Source: Salinispora oceanensis (lineage in GTDB: Bacteria; Actinomycetota; Actinomycetes; Mycobacteriales; Micromonosporaceae). Taken from it: DNA of 64,000 nt. This document shows positions 1 through 9,480 of the stretch, one piece after another; positions within the stretch are counted from its first letter, which is position 1, and each line of letters opens with the position of its first letter. A program made the translations under genes and the position numbers. The stretch is taken from positions 2,450,523 through 2,514,522 of the forward strand of contig NZ_KB911579.1 of assembly GCF_000383575.1 (NCBI RefSeq), given 5' to 3'. Below the pieces are notes generated by a model that had not been told where the DNA came from, did no database searches, and saw nothing but the letters and a program-made list of their open reading frames with translations.

Positions 1-728
1 TGGCGGGAGCTGCTGCAGTTGCGGTGCCATCGTCGCCAGCCGCCGCTGACATAGGCGACGGGCTCCTAGCCTGCAGTGTCGGCGAAATTTGTTTTAAAAA
101 GAACTGGGACGGAAACTGGGATCTCGGCCGTCGTCCACCACGGCTCCAGATGTAGGTCTCGGCTTGTTCGCCGAACTGCCTAGAGTCCAGCTGTTTTCTC
201 CGTGGCCCGGGAACATGTCCAGGCGGAGCTATTCGGCAGTAAGGCGCAGTTGCTGCCGCTGTTGCCACCACAGGTACCCACAGGCCGGGATCCCGGGTGA
301 CGGACTAGCGCTCGGTGACCTGGGAGGTAGTTGATCATAAAATTGGCATAGCGATCATCGAATGCGTCATGCGCGCCGCTGCGGGTACGCCTTGCTGGAT
401 CCGGATCCGGGCCATGGATATACCGGGCGTTCGACTGACTTCCATCGGCTGAAACCGCCCCGTCCTGGCGGCATGGTCCAATGCAACTACGACTACAGGA
501 AATCATCAACGCTCCTCTCGGTCGCCGGAGAAGTCCCTCAGAACGCAGGTCAGAAGCCGGAAGCTGGGCCGGCGCCATACAAGAACGTGTTGCGGCCAGA
601 CTTGACTAAGGCGGCTAGCTATTTGCCAGTCGCTAAGCTGGCTACTACGCTGTCTCTAGTATCATCCGTAATTATCTTCCGCGTCCCAGCATAAGGCAAC
701 AAGCCAGAATGCAAGGTGTACTGCAGCA
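1..728. other. No gene recognised in this stretch
   Basis: Only short overlapping open frames on both strands occur here. None has a convincing ribosome binding site, the codon bias expected of this genome, or a recognisable domain. Base composition is more mixed than in the cluster to the right, with AT-rich patches around 590-690. It could be intergenic DNA or eroded coding sequence. Confidence 0.5.
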
Positions 729-1676
729 ATGAGACAGACTTTTCCGGCGCCTCTACTCCGAGTGAGCTCTGCAGCGCTGCTTGTAGCCGGCCTCATCGCC
801 GGTTGCTCATTCGACGACCGGGCCTCGACCGACAATGCGGCGTCAGCCGACTCTGATGCCTCTACCGCTCAACCGTTCGACGCTTTGCGAGGTGAAGAGC
901 TTGGCATTCTTCGCCACTCGATCCGTAAACTGCGAAACGAGTGCCTCGCCGAGGCCGGCTATCCGCAGAACCTGACCCACATGGCACAGGAGCCGGATGA
1001 CGATTTCGACCACCTCCGCTTCGACCTTCGAACGTTTGGTCCGGTTGACGAGCAAGAGGCGCGCCGGTCAGGATTCGGGAAAGACGCTCCAGCCCAAATT
1101 GCTCGCATTGTGAGCTTCGATGCGAATTACGACCAGGAGGTGGAGCGATGTGAGCTGGCAGCTTCGAAGAAAATCGGTCCGGAGGCGCAGGAGCTGTCCG
1201 TCAGTTACGGCGAGCTGGGCAACACGCTCATGGGCGAATTCGGAAAGGAATACGAAAGGCTAATAGGTCCTCAGTTGTCCGAGCTGCGTACGTCGCTGCG
1301 AGATTGCCTCGCGGAGGCGGGCTTTCAGGCAGAAGACCCCGAGGATTTCGCCCGGGAACCCTATCCGGAAAAGCTCGGCGTGCGCTTCGGTGCTCATGAA
1401 ACAATAGTCGAGGAGGCGTGGTCGCCGGAGCGTAAGGAGGGCACTATCCAGATAGGTCCAGCAATTCCGGCAAAGAAATATGTTCCTACTGAGGAGGAGG
1501 TCGAGCTGGCCGTTGCCTGGTCTAAATGCACCCAACGCCTAGAGTTCAAGGAGCGCCTGATGCCTCTGGTCATCTCGGCGCAGCAAACTGTGTACGAGCG
1601 GCACGAGGAACAGCTTGCCGAGCATGCGGATAAGACTGTCGATCTCGCTAAGAAGGCAGCCGACCTTAAATGGTGA
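729..1676 (+). CDS. Putative secreted lipoprotein, unknown function
   Basis: This 315-residue protein has a type II signal peptide with lipobox LIAGC, lipidated Cys about residue 26, so it should be anchored outside the membrane. The mature part is acidic, rich in Glu and Lys, with no domain I recognise. Two stretches, NECLAEAGY near residue 75 and DCLAEAGF near 192, look like an internal repeat, each carrying a Cys. It starts at ATG 729 and overlaps the next lipoprotein gene (ATG inside the end of this frame), so the pair is probably co-transcribed. Codon use is less GC-rich than in the biosynthetic cluster. No catalytic function can be assigned. Confidence 0.7.
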   Translation: MRQTFPAPLLRVSSAALLVAGLIAGCSFDDRASTDNAASADSDASTAQPFDALRGEELGILRHSIRKLRNECLAEAGYPQNLTHMAQEPDDDFDHLRFDLRTFGPVDEQEARRSGFGKDAPAQIARIVSFDANYDQEVERCELAASKKIGPEAQELSVSYGELGNTLMGEFGKEYERLIGPQLSELRTSLRDCLAEAGFQAEDPEDFAREPYPEKLGVRFGAHETIVEEAWSPERKEGTIQIGPAIPAKKYVPTEEEVELAVAWSKCTQRLEFKERLMPLVISAQQTVYERHEEQLAEHADKTVDLAKKAADLKW

Positions 1677-2362
1677 GACGTGCGCAGTTAATCCTCCATC
1701 GCGGTATCCTGCCGCTGGCATTCGCCGCGTCCACAATCGGGTTGGGCGCCTGCGGCAGTGGGAACGACGCGAATGCAACGCGCTTTCACCCGCTCCCCGG
1801 GCCTGTTGATGCAAGTGTGGGTAGCTCGGTTGCGTTTACGCCGGAGGATGTTCAGCGGATCGCTGAGCTCTCCGAGGTTACCGCCGCGGAAGGAAATAGC
1901 ACCGCCTACAGCGTCACGGCCCGACATGCGGGCACTGGTAAGGAGCACGAAGCCATGGTCGTCACGGCCGCTGTTGACCAACAGTTGCGGTCGCTGGAGG
2001 TGGTATCGGGCACCTACCCCGCCGACGCCGGCGAGGCATGTGTGGACGATCAAGTCGCCGCCTCGCTCGGCTGGACGACGGGTGACCAACTCGCGTTGTC
2101 GAGGCAGAGCAGCTTAGTCGAGGTCGTCGTAACTGGTGAATGCGTGCGGCCGGCGGGCGATGAGTTCGGTGCCTCCGAGCTGATCGTGGCCGTACCGCTG
2201 GCGGATATTACGAGTATTACCGGCAGTAACGGTGCCGACGAGGTGATGATCCGACTGACTACTCCCGAGTCCGCGTCCACGCTTTACGATTCAGTGAGTC
2301 TCTCGCTAGGGCGTGACGTCGCAATGATTTATGGTGACCATCTACGTGGCGTCCTGGAATGA
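1670..2362 (+). CDS. Lipoprotein resembling a MacB periplasmic core domain
   Basis: The 230-residue product has a signal peptide with lipobox LGAC (Cys about residue 28). Its pattern, with the VVSGTYPADAGEACVDDQVAASLG-like segment followed by GDQLALS and a VVVTGECV strand, resembles the periplasmic core of MacB/FtsX-type ABC permeases, where the sequence 'G..P...EvvvG..lA..Lg...Gd.l' recurs. A complete permease would continue into transmembrane FtsX helices, but here the frame stops after the core. It may be a stand-alone lipoprotein or the decayed end of a permease. It overlaps the upstream lipoprotein gene by 7 nt. The assignment is by pattern only. Confidence 0.55.
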   Translation: MVRRAQLILHRGILPLAFAASTIGLGACGSGNDANATRFHPLPGPVDASVGSSVAFTPEDVQRIAELSEVTAAEGNSTAYSVTARHAGTGKEHEAMVVTAAVDQQLRSLEVVSGTYPADAGEACVDDQVAASLGWTTGDQLALSRQSSLVEVVVTGECVRPAGDEFGASELIVAVPLADITSITGSNGADEVMIRLTTPESASTLYDSVSLSLGRDVAMIYGDHLRGVLE

Positions 2363-2564
2363 CCAACGGCAGCTATAGAGGGTCTGGCGGATTGAAGTCG
2401 GCGACTCAGAAAGTCGGCACTATTCACCCCGCAAACGAGGAGGTTAGCCCTGAAGTTGATCGATTTCGGTGCATTGACGAACGCCTGAGTTAGCTCGCTG
2501 TCCGTAGCCTCAGAGTTGACACACTGGCTCGTCGAGCTGATTGCTTTGTGGGGGAGCCCCGAAT

Positions 2565-2798
2565 TTGGAAGTCAAGTCCACAGGGAGGAGCGGTCGGCCA
2601 CTGCGGCAGAAACTTGGCCGTCCGCTTTCGATCGCCGGGATCTTTGTGCTGGTTGGCGCGTTGGTTGGGGTGTCGTTCTGGTTGGGCCCCAAACTTCGCT
2701 CACCCGAGCAGGCGGCCGCAGATGCGGCGCCGCCGACGCCATCGGTGGTGACTGGTTCCGGTCGGCTGAACGACCGGATCAACCGGGCGTCTACGTAG
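2565..2798 (+). pseudogene. Truncated MacA/HlyD-like adaptor, N-terminal fragment
   Basis: About 77 residues: a basic N-terminus, one membrane helix (IAGIFVLVGALVGVSFWL), then a Pro/Ala linker ending VVTGSGRLNDRINRAST and a stop. Actinobacterial adaptor proteins paired with MacB-type transporters start in this way and then continue for several hundred residues with lipoyl and barrel domains, all absent here. The best start is TTG 2565, about 9 nt after GGGAG; an earlier TTG at 2541 is possible. The 3' end overlaps the convergent regulator by 8 nt. With the lipoprotein at 1670 it suggests an exporter locus cut when the cluster arrived. Confidence 0.5.
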
Positions 2799-5787
2799 TG
2801 CTACCAGAAGCCGGCGGCCGAGACCGCCAATCCGTTGTCGTGTGACTGGACGGGGCCGGGCTGTCAGTCCCTGCCGCAGCCGGTGGGTTGTCGACGAACC
2901 CGGCGCCGAACTTGGCCAGTGCGATTCGGTTGGGGAGTCCAGTCTTGGTCATCAACCCATGCACGTGCCGCTCCACTGTTCGGGGAGACAGGTGCAGGCG
3001 CGTGGCGATCTCACGGTTCCCCAGGCGCTTCACCACCAGGCCCAGCACCTCGTACTCCCGCGCTGTCACGCCAGCGGACCGCAGCTCATTCGGAATGCCC
3101 GCGGTACCGTCCCGCCGTTGCCGCACCGTTGCCCCGGCCCTGCGGAGTAGGGCCCGGCACGCCCCGGCCACGGCGTTCACGCCCGTACGGTGAAAGTGGT
3201 CCTCCGCACTCCGTAGCCAGGTCACCGGCTCGCCCCAGCCGTCGGTGAGCGCTGCCTCGCTGACCAGGCGGAGACCCAGGTATCGGCTCGTCGGATACGG
3301 TTCACCCGCCGCCAGCGCATCGGTCACAGCCCGGCTGGCGCGGCCGCGTTGACCCGACCGGCCGTCCAGGACGGCGCGTGCGAAGAACGTGAACTGGCGG
3401 TCCCAGCGCAGCGTACTTGCCGGGTTGACGGTCACCGCCTCGAGATCGGGCCACTCCGCCTGGCCGGCGAGCGCCCGCAGCAACACGTGTAGCCCACGTC
3501 GGCCGGAGAGAAAGTACACACTGGACCCGTTTTCCTCGGCGGCGACCGCTCGCGCCAGATCGCTCCGTGCCCTCGGTAGATCCTCCTCCAGGAGGGCGCA
3601 GAACGCCGCCGCCAGCCCGTGCGCCCGCGGACCGTGTAACGTCAGGTCCCCACCCCACTGCGTGAACCGCGCCAGCTCTGTTTCCATCTGGCTGCGGTCG
3701 CCTCGGTGCCCAGCGAGCACCGCGCGGGTCAGCAGCACGTACTGGGTCGTCTCCAGTAGATTTAGCCGGCTGGTCGCCGCGAAGACCTGGTCGGTGAGCG
3801 ACGCGGCCGCGGTGAAGTCGCCGTGCAGGACGGTGTGCAGCGCGATGCTCGCCTCCGCCTGGTATTGGGCGGTCACCGCACCCATCCGGGTCGCCTGCGC
3901 GCTGGCGCGCTGGAGCCGGGCGAGGTCGCCGCGCAGCAACGCGTCGTCGTTGCCCAGCCGGATCAACGCGTGGATCTCACAGATGGGCAGGTCGTGGCGG
4001 ACGGCCAGGGTGCGTGCCCGTTCCAGCACGGAGGTCGCCTCCTGCGGGTCCCGATGGCGGGCGAGGCCGCCGACGAGCTGCCAGGCCTGGCACGCCACCA
4101 CCGGCAGCGGCACTGATTCGGCTACGGTCGCGGCCTGCCGGGCGAGGTTCTCGGCGGCGGCGAGTTGGTCCGGGCCGCCAGCGTCCAACAGCAGGTGCGC
4201 GGCGACCATGTCGATCGGTGCCAGATCCTCGGCGGAGCCCTCCGAGCCCAGCAGCGCTCGAGCGGTCTCCACCTGCGCCAGCCCGTCCAAGGTGCGCCCA
4301 GCGACCGTTGCGGCCCAGGCCAGTCGGGCGTGCAGGGCGGCCCGCCGGCTCGGGGTGAGCCAGCCGGCCTGGTCCAACTCGCTGACCGACTCGAGCGCCC
4401 GCTCGACCAGCCCTGCCTCGGCCAGCGCCTGCAGCAACAACTCCAACGTGCCGGTGCGGGTCGCCACGTCGTCGTGCGGGATGTATTCCAGTGCCCGGTC
4501 CAGCACCGCGACGGCCGAGTTGGCTGCGCCGAGTGCCAGCGCCCGCCGCCCCACCTCCGTGAAGAGCGTCCCGGCGGTGGTCGGATCCCCGGCATCCGCC
4601 CGTAGCCGGGCGGCGACCTCGCACCACTCCCGCGGAAGTCCTGGGTAGATCGCCTCGACCGCCGCCGCCAACATGTCCGCGATTCGCGCATGGGCGTCCT
4701 GGTCAAGCTGGGCGAGCACCGCCTCCCGGCTGAGCTGATGGTGGAAGGCGTACCAGTCGGCGGTCTGCTCGTCGGGGGCGACAAAGCGCCCAGCGACATC
4801 GTTCTGCAGAAGACCGAGCAGGTCCCGGTCGGCCAGCCCGGTGACGTGCTGAACGACCCGGAGCGGGAACTGCTGTCCAAACACCGCGGCGACCGACAGC
4901 AGCTCGCGGACGCGGGTCCCGAGCTGGGCGACGCGGCGGGCAAGCGGGCGGGCGAGACCTGCGGACACGGGTGCCTCGGGGCGACTGTTGATCTGCCAGC
5001 CCTGCGCATCGCCCACCAGGATGCCGTCATCCACCATTGTGCTGAGGAGTTCCTTGGCGACCAACGGGTTCCCGGAGCTTCCGGCCCACAGTAGGTCGAC
5101 TGCCGAGGTGGGGACCAGGTTGGGCTCGACGTCCAGGCACGCTCCGGCCAAGTGTGCGAGTTCCGCCCGGGACAGCCGGTCCAAGTCGATGAGTTGACAG
5201 GCGCCGCGGCGGGCGGCGGCGCGGACCAGCGACAGCACCGGTCCCTCGTCGCGAAGGGCGCCCAGCAGCAGCATCGGCTGCAACTCGACATTGTCAATCA
5301 GGTACTCGAGTACGGCGAGGGTCTCCGGATCGGCTTCGTGCAGGTCGTCGAGGTTGAGCAGGCAGCCCCGGTCTCGCCCGACAAGCCCGATCAACCTCAG
5401 CACGGCTTCGGCCAGCACCACCAGTGACTCGCTGTCGTGGCTGTTCTCCGGGGTGCTCCACTCCGGCACCAGTCGGCCGAGGATCGGCCCGTACGGCCCG
5501 AGTTTTGCCGGGTCGACGGGCTCGATGCGGAGGTGCGACAGAATCGCCTCGGTGAGCGGTCGAAACGGCGGGGTGGGGCCGACGGCGCTCGCCCGTCCGC
5601 GCATCAGGCTCATGCCCGAGGTGAAGGCGAGCTCGGTGACGGCTGCGGTCAGCCGGGACTTGCCGATGCCGCTCTCGCCGGTCACAAAAACCGCGTTACC
5701 GCGGCCGTTTCTGGCGGCGGTCAACCCGGCCGTCAGCGCGTGCAGCACCCTGTCCCGGCCTACCAAACTTGCCGAAAAGTGCCGCAC
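2791..5787 (-). CDS. Large LuxR-family (LAL) ATP-binding transcriptional regulator
   Basis: At 998 residues this has the size and plan of LAL activators. It has an N-terminal AAA-type ATPase with Walker A GESGIGKS (residues 37-44) and a Walker B-like region LLNLDDLHE. A long alpha-helical, TPR-like middle follows, then a C-terminal LuxR helix-turn-helix (LTAREYEVLGL-like segment written VTAREYEVLGLV, then NREIATRLHLSPRTVERHV). LAL proteins commonly activate secondary-metabolite clusters. It lies downstream of lanM and the candidate precursor on the same strand, about 120 nt beyond the precursor stop. GTG 5787 is the likely start; no Shine-Dalgarno is visible, but a GATAAT -10-like box sits 9 nt upstream, pointing to a very short leader. 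The target is inferred to be the lanthipeptide or NRPS genes. Confidence 0.9.
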   Translation of the reverse strand: MRHFSASLVGRDRVLHALTAGLTAARNGRGNAVFVTGESGIGKSRLTAAVTELAFTSGMSLMRGRASAVGPTPPFRPLTEAILSHLRIEPVDPAKLGPYGPILGRLVPEWSTPENSHDSESLVVLAEAVLRLIGLVGRDRGCLLNLDDLHEADPETLAVLEYLIDNVELQPMLLLGALRDEGPVLSLVRAAARRGACQLIDLDRLSRAELAHLAGACLDVEPNLVPTSAVDLLWAGSSGNPLVAKELLSTMVDDGILVGDAQGWQINSRPEAPVSAGLARPLARRVAQLGTRVRELLSVAAVFGQQFPLRVVQHVTGLADRDLLGLLQNDVAGRFVAPDEQTADWYAFHHQLSREAVLAQLDQDAHARIADMLAAAVEAIYPGLPREWCEVAARLRADAGDPTTAGTLFTEVGRRALALGAANSAVAVLDRALEYIPHDDVATRTGTLELLLQALAEAGLVERALESVSELDQAGWLTPSRRAALHARLAWAATVAGRTLDGLAQVETARALLGSEGSAEDLAPIDMVAAHLLLDAGGPDQLAAAENLARQAATVAESVPLPVVACQAWQLVGGLARHRDPQEATSVLERARTLAVRHDLPICEIHALIRLGNDDALLRGDLARLQRASAQATRMGAVTAQYQAEASIALHTVLHGDFTAAASLTDQVFAATSRLNLLETTQYVLLTRAVLAGHRGDRSQMETELARFTQWGGDLTLHGPRAHGLAAAFCALLEEDLPRARSDLARAVAAEENGSSVYFLSGRRGLHVLLRALAGQAEWPDLEAVTVNPASTLRWDRQFTFFARAVLDGRSGQRGRASRAVTDALAAGEPYPTSRYLGLRLVSEAALTDGWGEPVTWLRSAEDHFHRTGVNAVAGACRALLRRAGATVRQRRDGTAGIPNELRSAGVTAREYEVLGLVVKRLGNREIATRLHLSPRTVERHVHGLMTKTGLPNRIALAKFGAGFVDNPPAAAGTDSPAPSSHTTTDWRSRPPASGSTT

Positions 5788-5796
5788 AACAATGAC

Positions 5797-5802
5797 ATTA
5801 TC
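5797..5802 (-). promoter_or_regulatory. Candidate -10 box for the LAL regulator
   Basis: On the minus strand GATAAT lies 9 nt before GTG 5787, in place of a ribosome binding site. This would give a nearly leaderless transcript starting inside the precursor-regulator gap. No clear -35 was identified. Confidence 0.4.
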
Positions 5803-5907
5803 ATCGGCGACCTGCGATGGAATCGCAGGCTTTGGGAGGCAGCGGCCAGGTCCGGGGTTCTCCGACCGGGCCGCTGCCCACCACGCTTCGGGTGGCTGTC
5901 GAATTGC

Positions 5908-6135
5908 TTACATCGGACGATCTGGGCAGCACGTGGTGTTCATCGCCGTCGCTTCACCCGCACTGGCTCCCAGCGCCGGCGCGGCGATGCTCGCGGCCAG
6001 CATGGCGACCGGCAGACCGACGCGCGCCAGCGCTGCCGCACGGTCGGCGAAGGTCACCGCGGTTGGCAGCAGACGTAGGCGGCCGGCCGGAGCGGTAGCA
6101 GCTTCTTCAGCGGTATTCGGGATCATTTCCGACAT
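5908..6135 (-). CDS. lanA: Candidate class II lanthipeptide precursor peptide
   Basis: This small gene follows lanM by 34 nt on the same strand. A strong Shine-Dalgarno AAGGAG (6145-6150) fixes the start at ATG 6135; the ATG at 6144 overlaps the SD and is unlikely. The 75-residue product has a charged N-terminal half, a hydrophobic stretch ending APALGASAG, and the tail EATAMNTTCCPDRPM. The tail holds three Thr (63, 67, 68) and the only two Cys (69, 70), which is what two (methyl)lanthionine bridges would need. Cleavage near GA/SAG would fit class II leaders, but no protease or dedicated transporter lies nearby. It could instead be a small membrane peptide unrelated to LanM. The position and the Thr/Cys tail are seen; the precursor role is inferred. 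Confidence 0.6.
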   Translation of the reverse strand: MSEMIPNTAEEAATAPAGRLRLLPTAVTFADRAAALARVGLPVAMLAASIAAPALGASAGEATAMNTTCCPDRPM

Positions 6136-6169
6136 GACGTGCATCTCCTTTTCTCGTGGGGCAGGAACG

Positions 6170-9100
6170 TTAGTGAGTAGCCGAGGAACCTTGTAACAGC
6201 AACACCGAGGGCACCTGCTGTGGTGCGGCGTGCCGAAGTAGGCCGTAACCGATACCGGCCAGCCCGGTGAGTAGCCCCGGGGAACGGACCCCGCCGGGCA
6301 CCCCGCTCAGCGAGCCGTGCCGACGCAGCACATCGAGGACCAGTCCAGTTCGGCGGCGCAGGGCCCGGGTCGCGAACGTGTGCCGATCGGAACCGGCGAG
6401 CTGGGTCAACACCTCGGTCACCCCGAGCTCACCGTGACACAGACTCAGATCCCGCCGTACGGGTGCGTCGGCCAGGGCCTCAACGCAGCCGGTCAGGTAG
6501 CGAGGGTCAGCGTCGGTCGACAGCGACGCACGGGCCAGTACGGTTCCGGCGGTGCCGCGACACCACCCGGACGCCGCCGGCTTACTCCGGTCGCCGAGCA
6601 GGGTGGCGACCCGACGGCCCGCGGCCTGATGGTGCTCGTCGGGCCCAGCGGTGGTCAACGCCCATCCGATCCCGGCCAGCCCTTCGGCGAACCCGCCCGA
6701 TGTTGGCCCGGAGCCACCGGGCCGGTCCGGTGACGTCGCCGCACGGTGCCCGGGTGGGTTGTCGGACCCAACTAGCGGTGCGATGAGGAGGTCGGCGCAC
6801 CGGCGGGCAACATCACCCGCTTCGGGGAGGTTCAGGTCGGTCTGCACTGTGGCCAGAGCCGCCAGGCAACCGGCGAGTCCGGTGGACCAACCAGCCGGCG
6901 CCTCGGAGGTCGCCGCCAGCGCGGCGAGCCGAATGCTGCGGGCAGCGGCATCGGTGAGGGTGTGATCGTCGAGTAGGGTCCCGATGCGGGTGAGGCCGTA
7001 GGCGATGCCGCCCAACCCATCTAGCCCGCCGCAACCGATGACCGCGACGAGATCGGGTCGCTTGTCCAGCGCAGCGACGAGCTGTGGCAGGTCGGCGGTG
7101 GCGGCGCGGGCTTGGTCGGCGTAGCGGCAGATTCCGGTGACCGCCGCGAGCTGGGCGAAGAACAGCGCCACACCGAGGTACCCACTACCGAGGCTGGCGC
7201 CAAGCGGCAGCACCAGCCACCGCTGGTCCTCAACGGCCTCCAGCCCCAGCCAGTTGACCCGCCCGCCCCCGGCCTTCGCTTCCGCGACCAGCTGGTCGGC
7301 GACCGCGCAGGCCGCCGCCAGGAGTTCGTCGGGGTGCGCCACCACGCCCTCGGGTTGGGCCGCGATCGGGACCGCCTCGGGGTGAGGGGCGACCCGGGAG
7401 CGGGACGCCAGGGTCGCGGAGATGATCCATTCCTGGCCGCGTCGGTTCACCTCGTCGAGCGAGGCGAGAGTGCTTAACGCTGCGGTGAGCCCGGTCTGTG
7501 GCAGCGGTTCGGTGAACTCGGTACCGGAGACGGCGCGGATTCGGCCGGTTCCGACCGAGGCGGTGAACATTGGTATGTCCCCCGCCCACAGGGTCGCGAT
7601 CTCCGACCGTAACAGCTGTGCGAGCAGCGGCTGCTCGGTCCTGCCGTGGTAGAGCACGGAGAGTGCCCGGTCCCGGTCGACAGCGTCGCGGAGGACATCA
7701 GGGTGGGTGGTTTCGTCGAGCAGCGTCTTGTACATCCAGGTCGCCCTGACGATGACGCGGACCTCGAGATCGGCGCAGTCCCGCACAAGCGCGGTGAGCT
7801 TGTCGCGGTGGGCGATGAACGTGTCGTACGCCTGACGGAACCCACCGACGATGGCGCGATCATGCTCGTGTGGCTCGACCGGTCGACCGTTGAGGATCGG
7901 CCGGTTAGCCGCGCCAGCGAACTCGGCGGCCCGGCGCGTCAGGCGCATCTGGTCCGTACCCGCGTCCAGCCAGTCGACGACGGTCAACGGGGACGTCGAG
8001 ACGTCGCCGCCAGCGCCGGACAGGTCAGCGATGCCCTGTTCGCCGACGAAGACCAGCGGCAATAGGGCGGTGCGGTGCACGGATTCGGCCAGTGCGTCGG
8101 CGGCGGGATCACCCAGACCACCGGGGGCGAGCTCCGGATGGAACAGAGTCTCGATGTCGACGAGAATTGGCTGGTCACCGTGGGCGATGAGGTTTTCGTA
8201 GTGCACGTCGGTGGCACGGACGAGGTGCAACAGGGCGAGCAACGCACCTTGGCGGCGGTAGAAGAGTTCCGCGTCCTCCCAGTTGAGCAGCGGTAGCGCG
8301 GCGATGTGCTCAGTCCAGCCGTAACCGGTTCGGGAGAGAACTCGCGGGGTGCGGGGGAACACCCCGGCGGCGGCCGAGGAGAGGTGGTCCAGAATCGCGG
8401 TCAGCTTGATGTACGGAGTCAGGTCACGTGGCTTGTAGACGAGTCGCCGTCCGTCCGCGAAATCCACGAAGGACACAGCGCGTCCGCCGGCGTGACGGTC
8501 TCCCTGCGCCGCGAGCACCGAGGTGACCGGACCCGGGTCGATACCGCCGAGCAGGGTGGCGATCAGCGCGTCGCGGTCGTGGCCGAGCCGGTTGAGTAGC
8601 TCCACGGTCGCGTCGGCGGTGGTGGCAGTGTCCTGGGCGAGTAGACGGGCCAGGACCGGATAGCGGGCGAGGACCTCACCGAGCCCCGCGGGCGCGGTGA
8701 GCTGGCGGACGAAGTCATGAAAGCGTGCCGGGCCGTCCCCACCGGTCAAGCGGCCTTCGGCACGCCACCGGTGTAGCTCGGTGACCAGCGTTCGGGCCGC
8801 GATGTCGACCAGGCGCGGCCCGAGCGTGCCGCTGACCGCGGCGGTGACCCGGTCCAGGTCCACGTGTCGACTACCGTGCCGGCGAATCTGGACCAACGCG
8901 GCGTTGACGAAGGGCGCGAGAACCCGGGCGAACGCCGCTCGCCAGTCGGCCACCGGCTGCGCGTCGGAGGTCAGCGGCCGGGCGGTGGCCAGGACGTCCT
9001 CCACCAGGACGGCCCAGGCAGGCCGACGGAGTTGAGTGGTGAGCGCGCCGAAGTGCGGATCGTGCGGCATCCCCAGGTCGGCGAGTCGGGCGGCGAAGCC

Positions 9101-9220
9101 CGGCTCGGTCTCGGCCTCGCCACCCGCGACCGGCACGTCCCGCTCGTGCAGGGCGAGGCCAGCGGCCCACCACGCCGGGTCCGGTAAGGGGTTGGCCGCA
9201 GCCAAACTCGCTGAACTCAC
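6170..9220 (-). CDS. lanM: Class II lanthipeptide synthetase LanM
   Basis: LanM enzymes phosphorylate and dehydrate Ser/Thr in a precursor and then add Cys to form lanthionine rings. This 1016-residue protein has both parts. The N-terminal dehydratase shows VYKPR (around residue 260) and the segment DVHYENLIAHGDQPILVDIE followed by TLF, typical of LanM kinase-like active sites. The C-terminal LanC-like cyclase keeps the zinc ligands in WCRG and LCHGE. Length is normal for the family. GTG 9220 is the start given by the open frame, with only a weak GGGG upstream. It is followed by the candidate precursor gene and by a LAL regulator. The family call is secure; its actual substrate is inferred. 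Confidence 0.93.
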   Translation of the reverse strand: MSSASLAAANPLPDPAWWAAGLALHERDVPVAGGEAETEPGFAARLADLGMPHDPHFGALTTQLRRPAWAVLVEDVLATARPLTSDAQPVADWRAAFARVLAPFVNAALVQIRRHGSRHVDLDRVTAAVSGTLGPRLVDIAARTLVTELHRWRAEGRLTGGDGPARFHDFVRQLTAPAGLGEVLARYPVLARLLAQDTATTADATVELLNRLGHDRDALIATLLGGIDPGPVTSVLAAQGDRHAGGRAVSFVDFADGRRLVYKPRDLTPYIKLTAILDHLSSAAAGVFPRTPRVLSRTGYGWTEHIAALPLLNWEDAELFYRRQGALLALLHLVRATDVHYENLIAHGDQPILVDIETLFHPELAPGGLGDPAADALAESVHRTALLPLVFVGEQGIADLSGAGGDVSTSPLTVVDWLDAGTDQMRLTRRAAEFAGAANRPILNGRPVEPHEHDRAIVGGFRQAYDTFIAHRDKLTALVRDCADLEVRVIVRATWMYKTLLDETTHPDVLRDAVDRDRALSVLYHGRTEQPLLAQLLRSEIATLWAGDIPMFTASVGTGRIRAVSGTEFTEPLPQTGLTAALSTLASLDEVNRRGQEWIISATLASRSRVAPHPEAVPIAAQPEGVVAHPDELLAAACAVADQLVAEAKAGGGRVNWLGLEAVEDQRWLVLPLGASLGSGYLGVALFFAQLAAVTGICRYADQARAATADLPQLVAALDKRPDLVAVIGCGGLDGLGGIAYGLTRIGTLLDDHTLTDAAARSIRLAALAATSEAPAGWSTGLAGCLAALATVQTDLNLPEAGDVARRCADLLIAPLVGSDNPPGHRAATSPDRPGGSGPTSGGFAEGLAGIGWALTTAGPDEHHQAAGRRVATLLGDRSKPAASGWCRGTAGTVLARASLSTDADPRYLTGCVEALADAPVRRDLSLCHGELGVTEVLTQLAGSDRHTFATRALRRRTGLVLDVLRRHGSLSGVPGGVRSPGLLTGLAGIGYGLLRHAAPQQVPSVLLLQGSSATH

Positions 9221-9480
9221 ACCCCGAACGTAACCAGGGCCGGGCCTCAGGTCATGGGTGCTCGACCCCCAGATTCATCCGAGCTCACTGATCAGCAGGT
9301 CAGGTAAGCCCGGAACCTACCTGGTGGACCGCCACGGTCGGGAGTCCCCGCACCGGTGCCCAGCCGGTGGAGAAATGTGCGTGTCCGGGCCCGATGTGCC
9401 GAGAGACCCACCGGTCGAGGCTGGTCGTGAGGGGCCGGCGACCGTGAGGCGCGATAGGCCGACGACCGTGAGGAGTGCAG

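Noticed and set aside
3389..4648. Long plus-strand open frame inside the LAL regulator
   Set aside because: A Ser/Arg/Ala-rich shadow of high-GC coding sequence; the minus-strand protein has full LAL motifs.
9420..9475. Direct repeats of GACCGTGAGG before the LuxR gene
   Set aside because: Only two short copies in GC-rich DNA; too weak to claim as binding sites.
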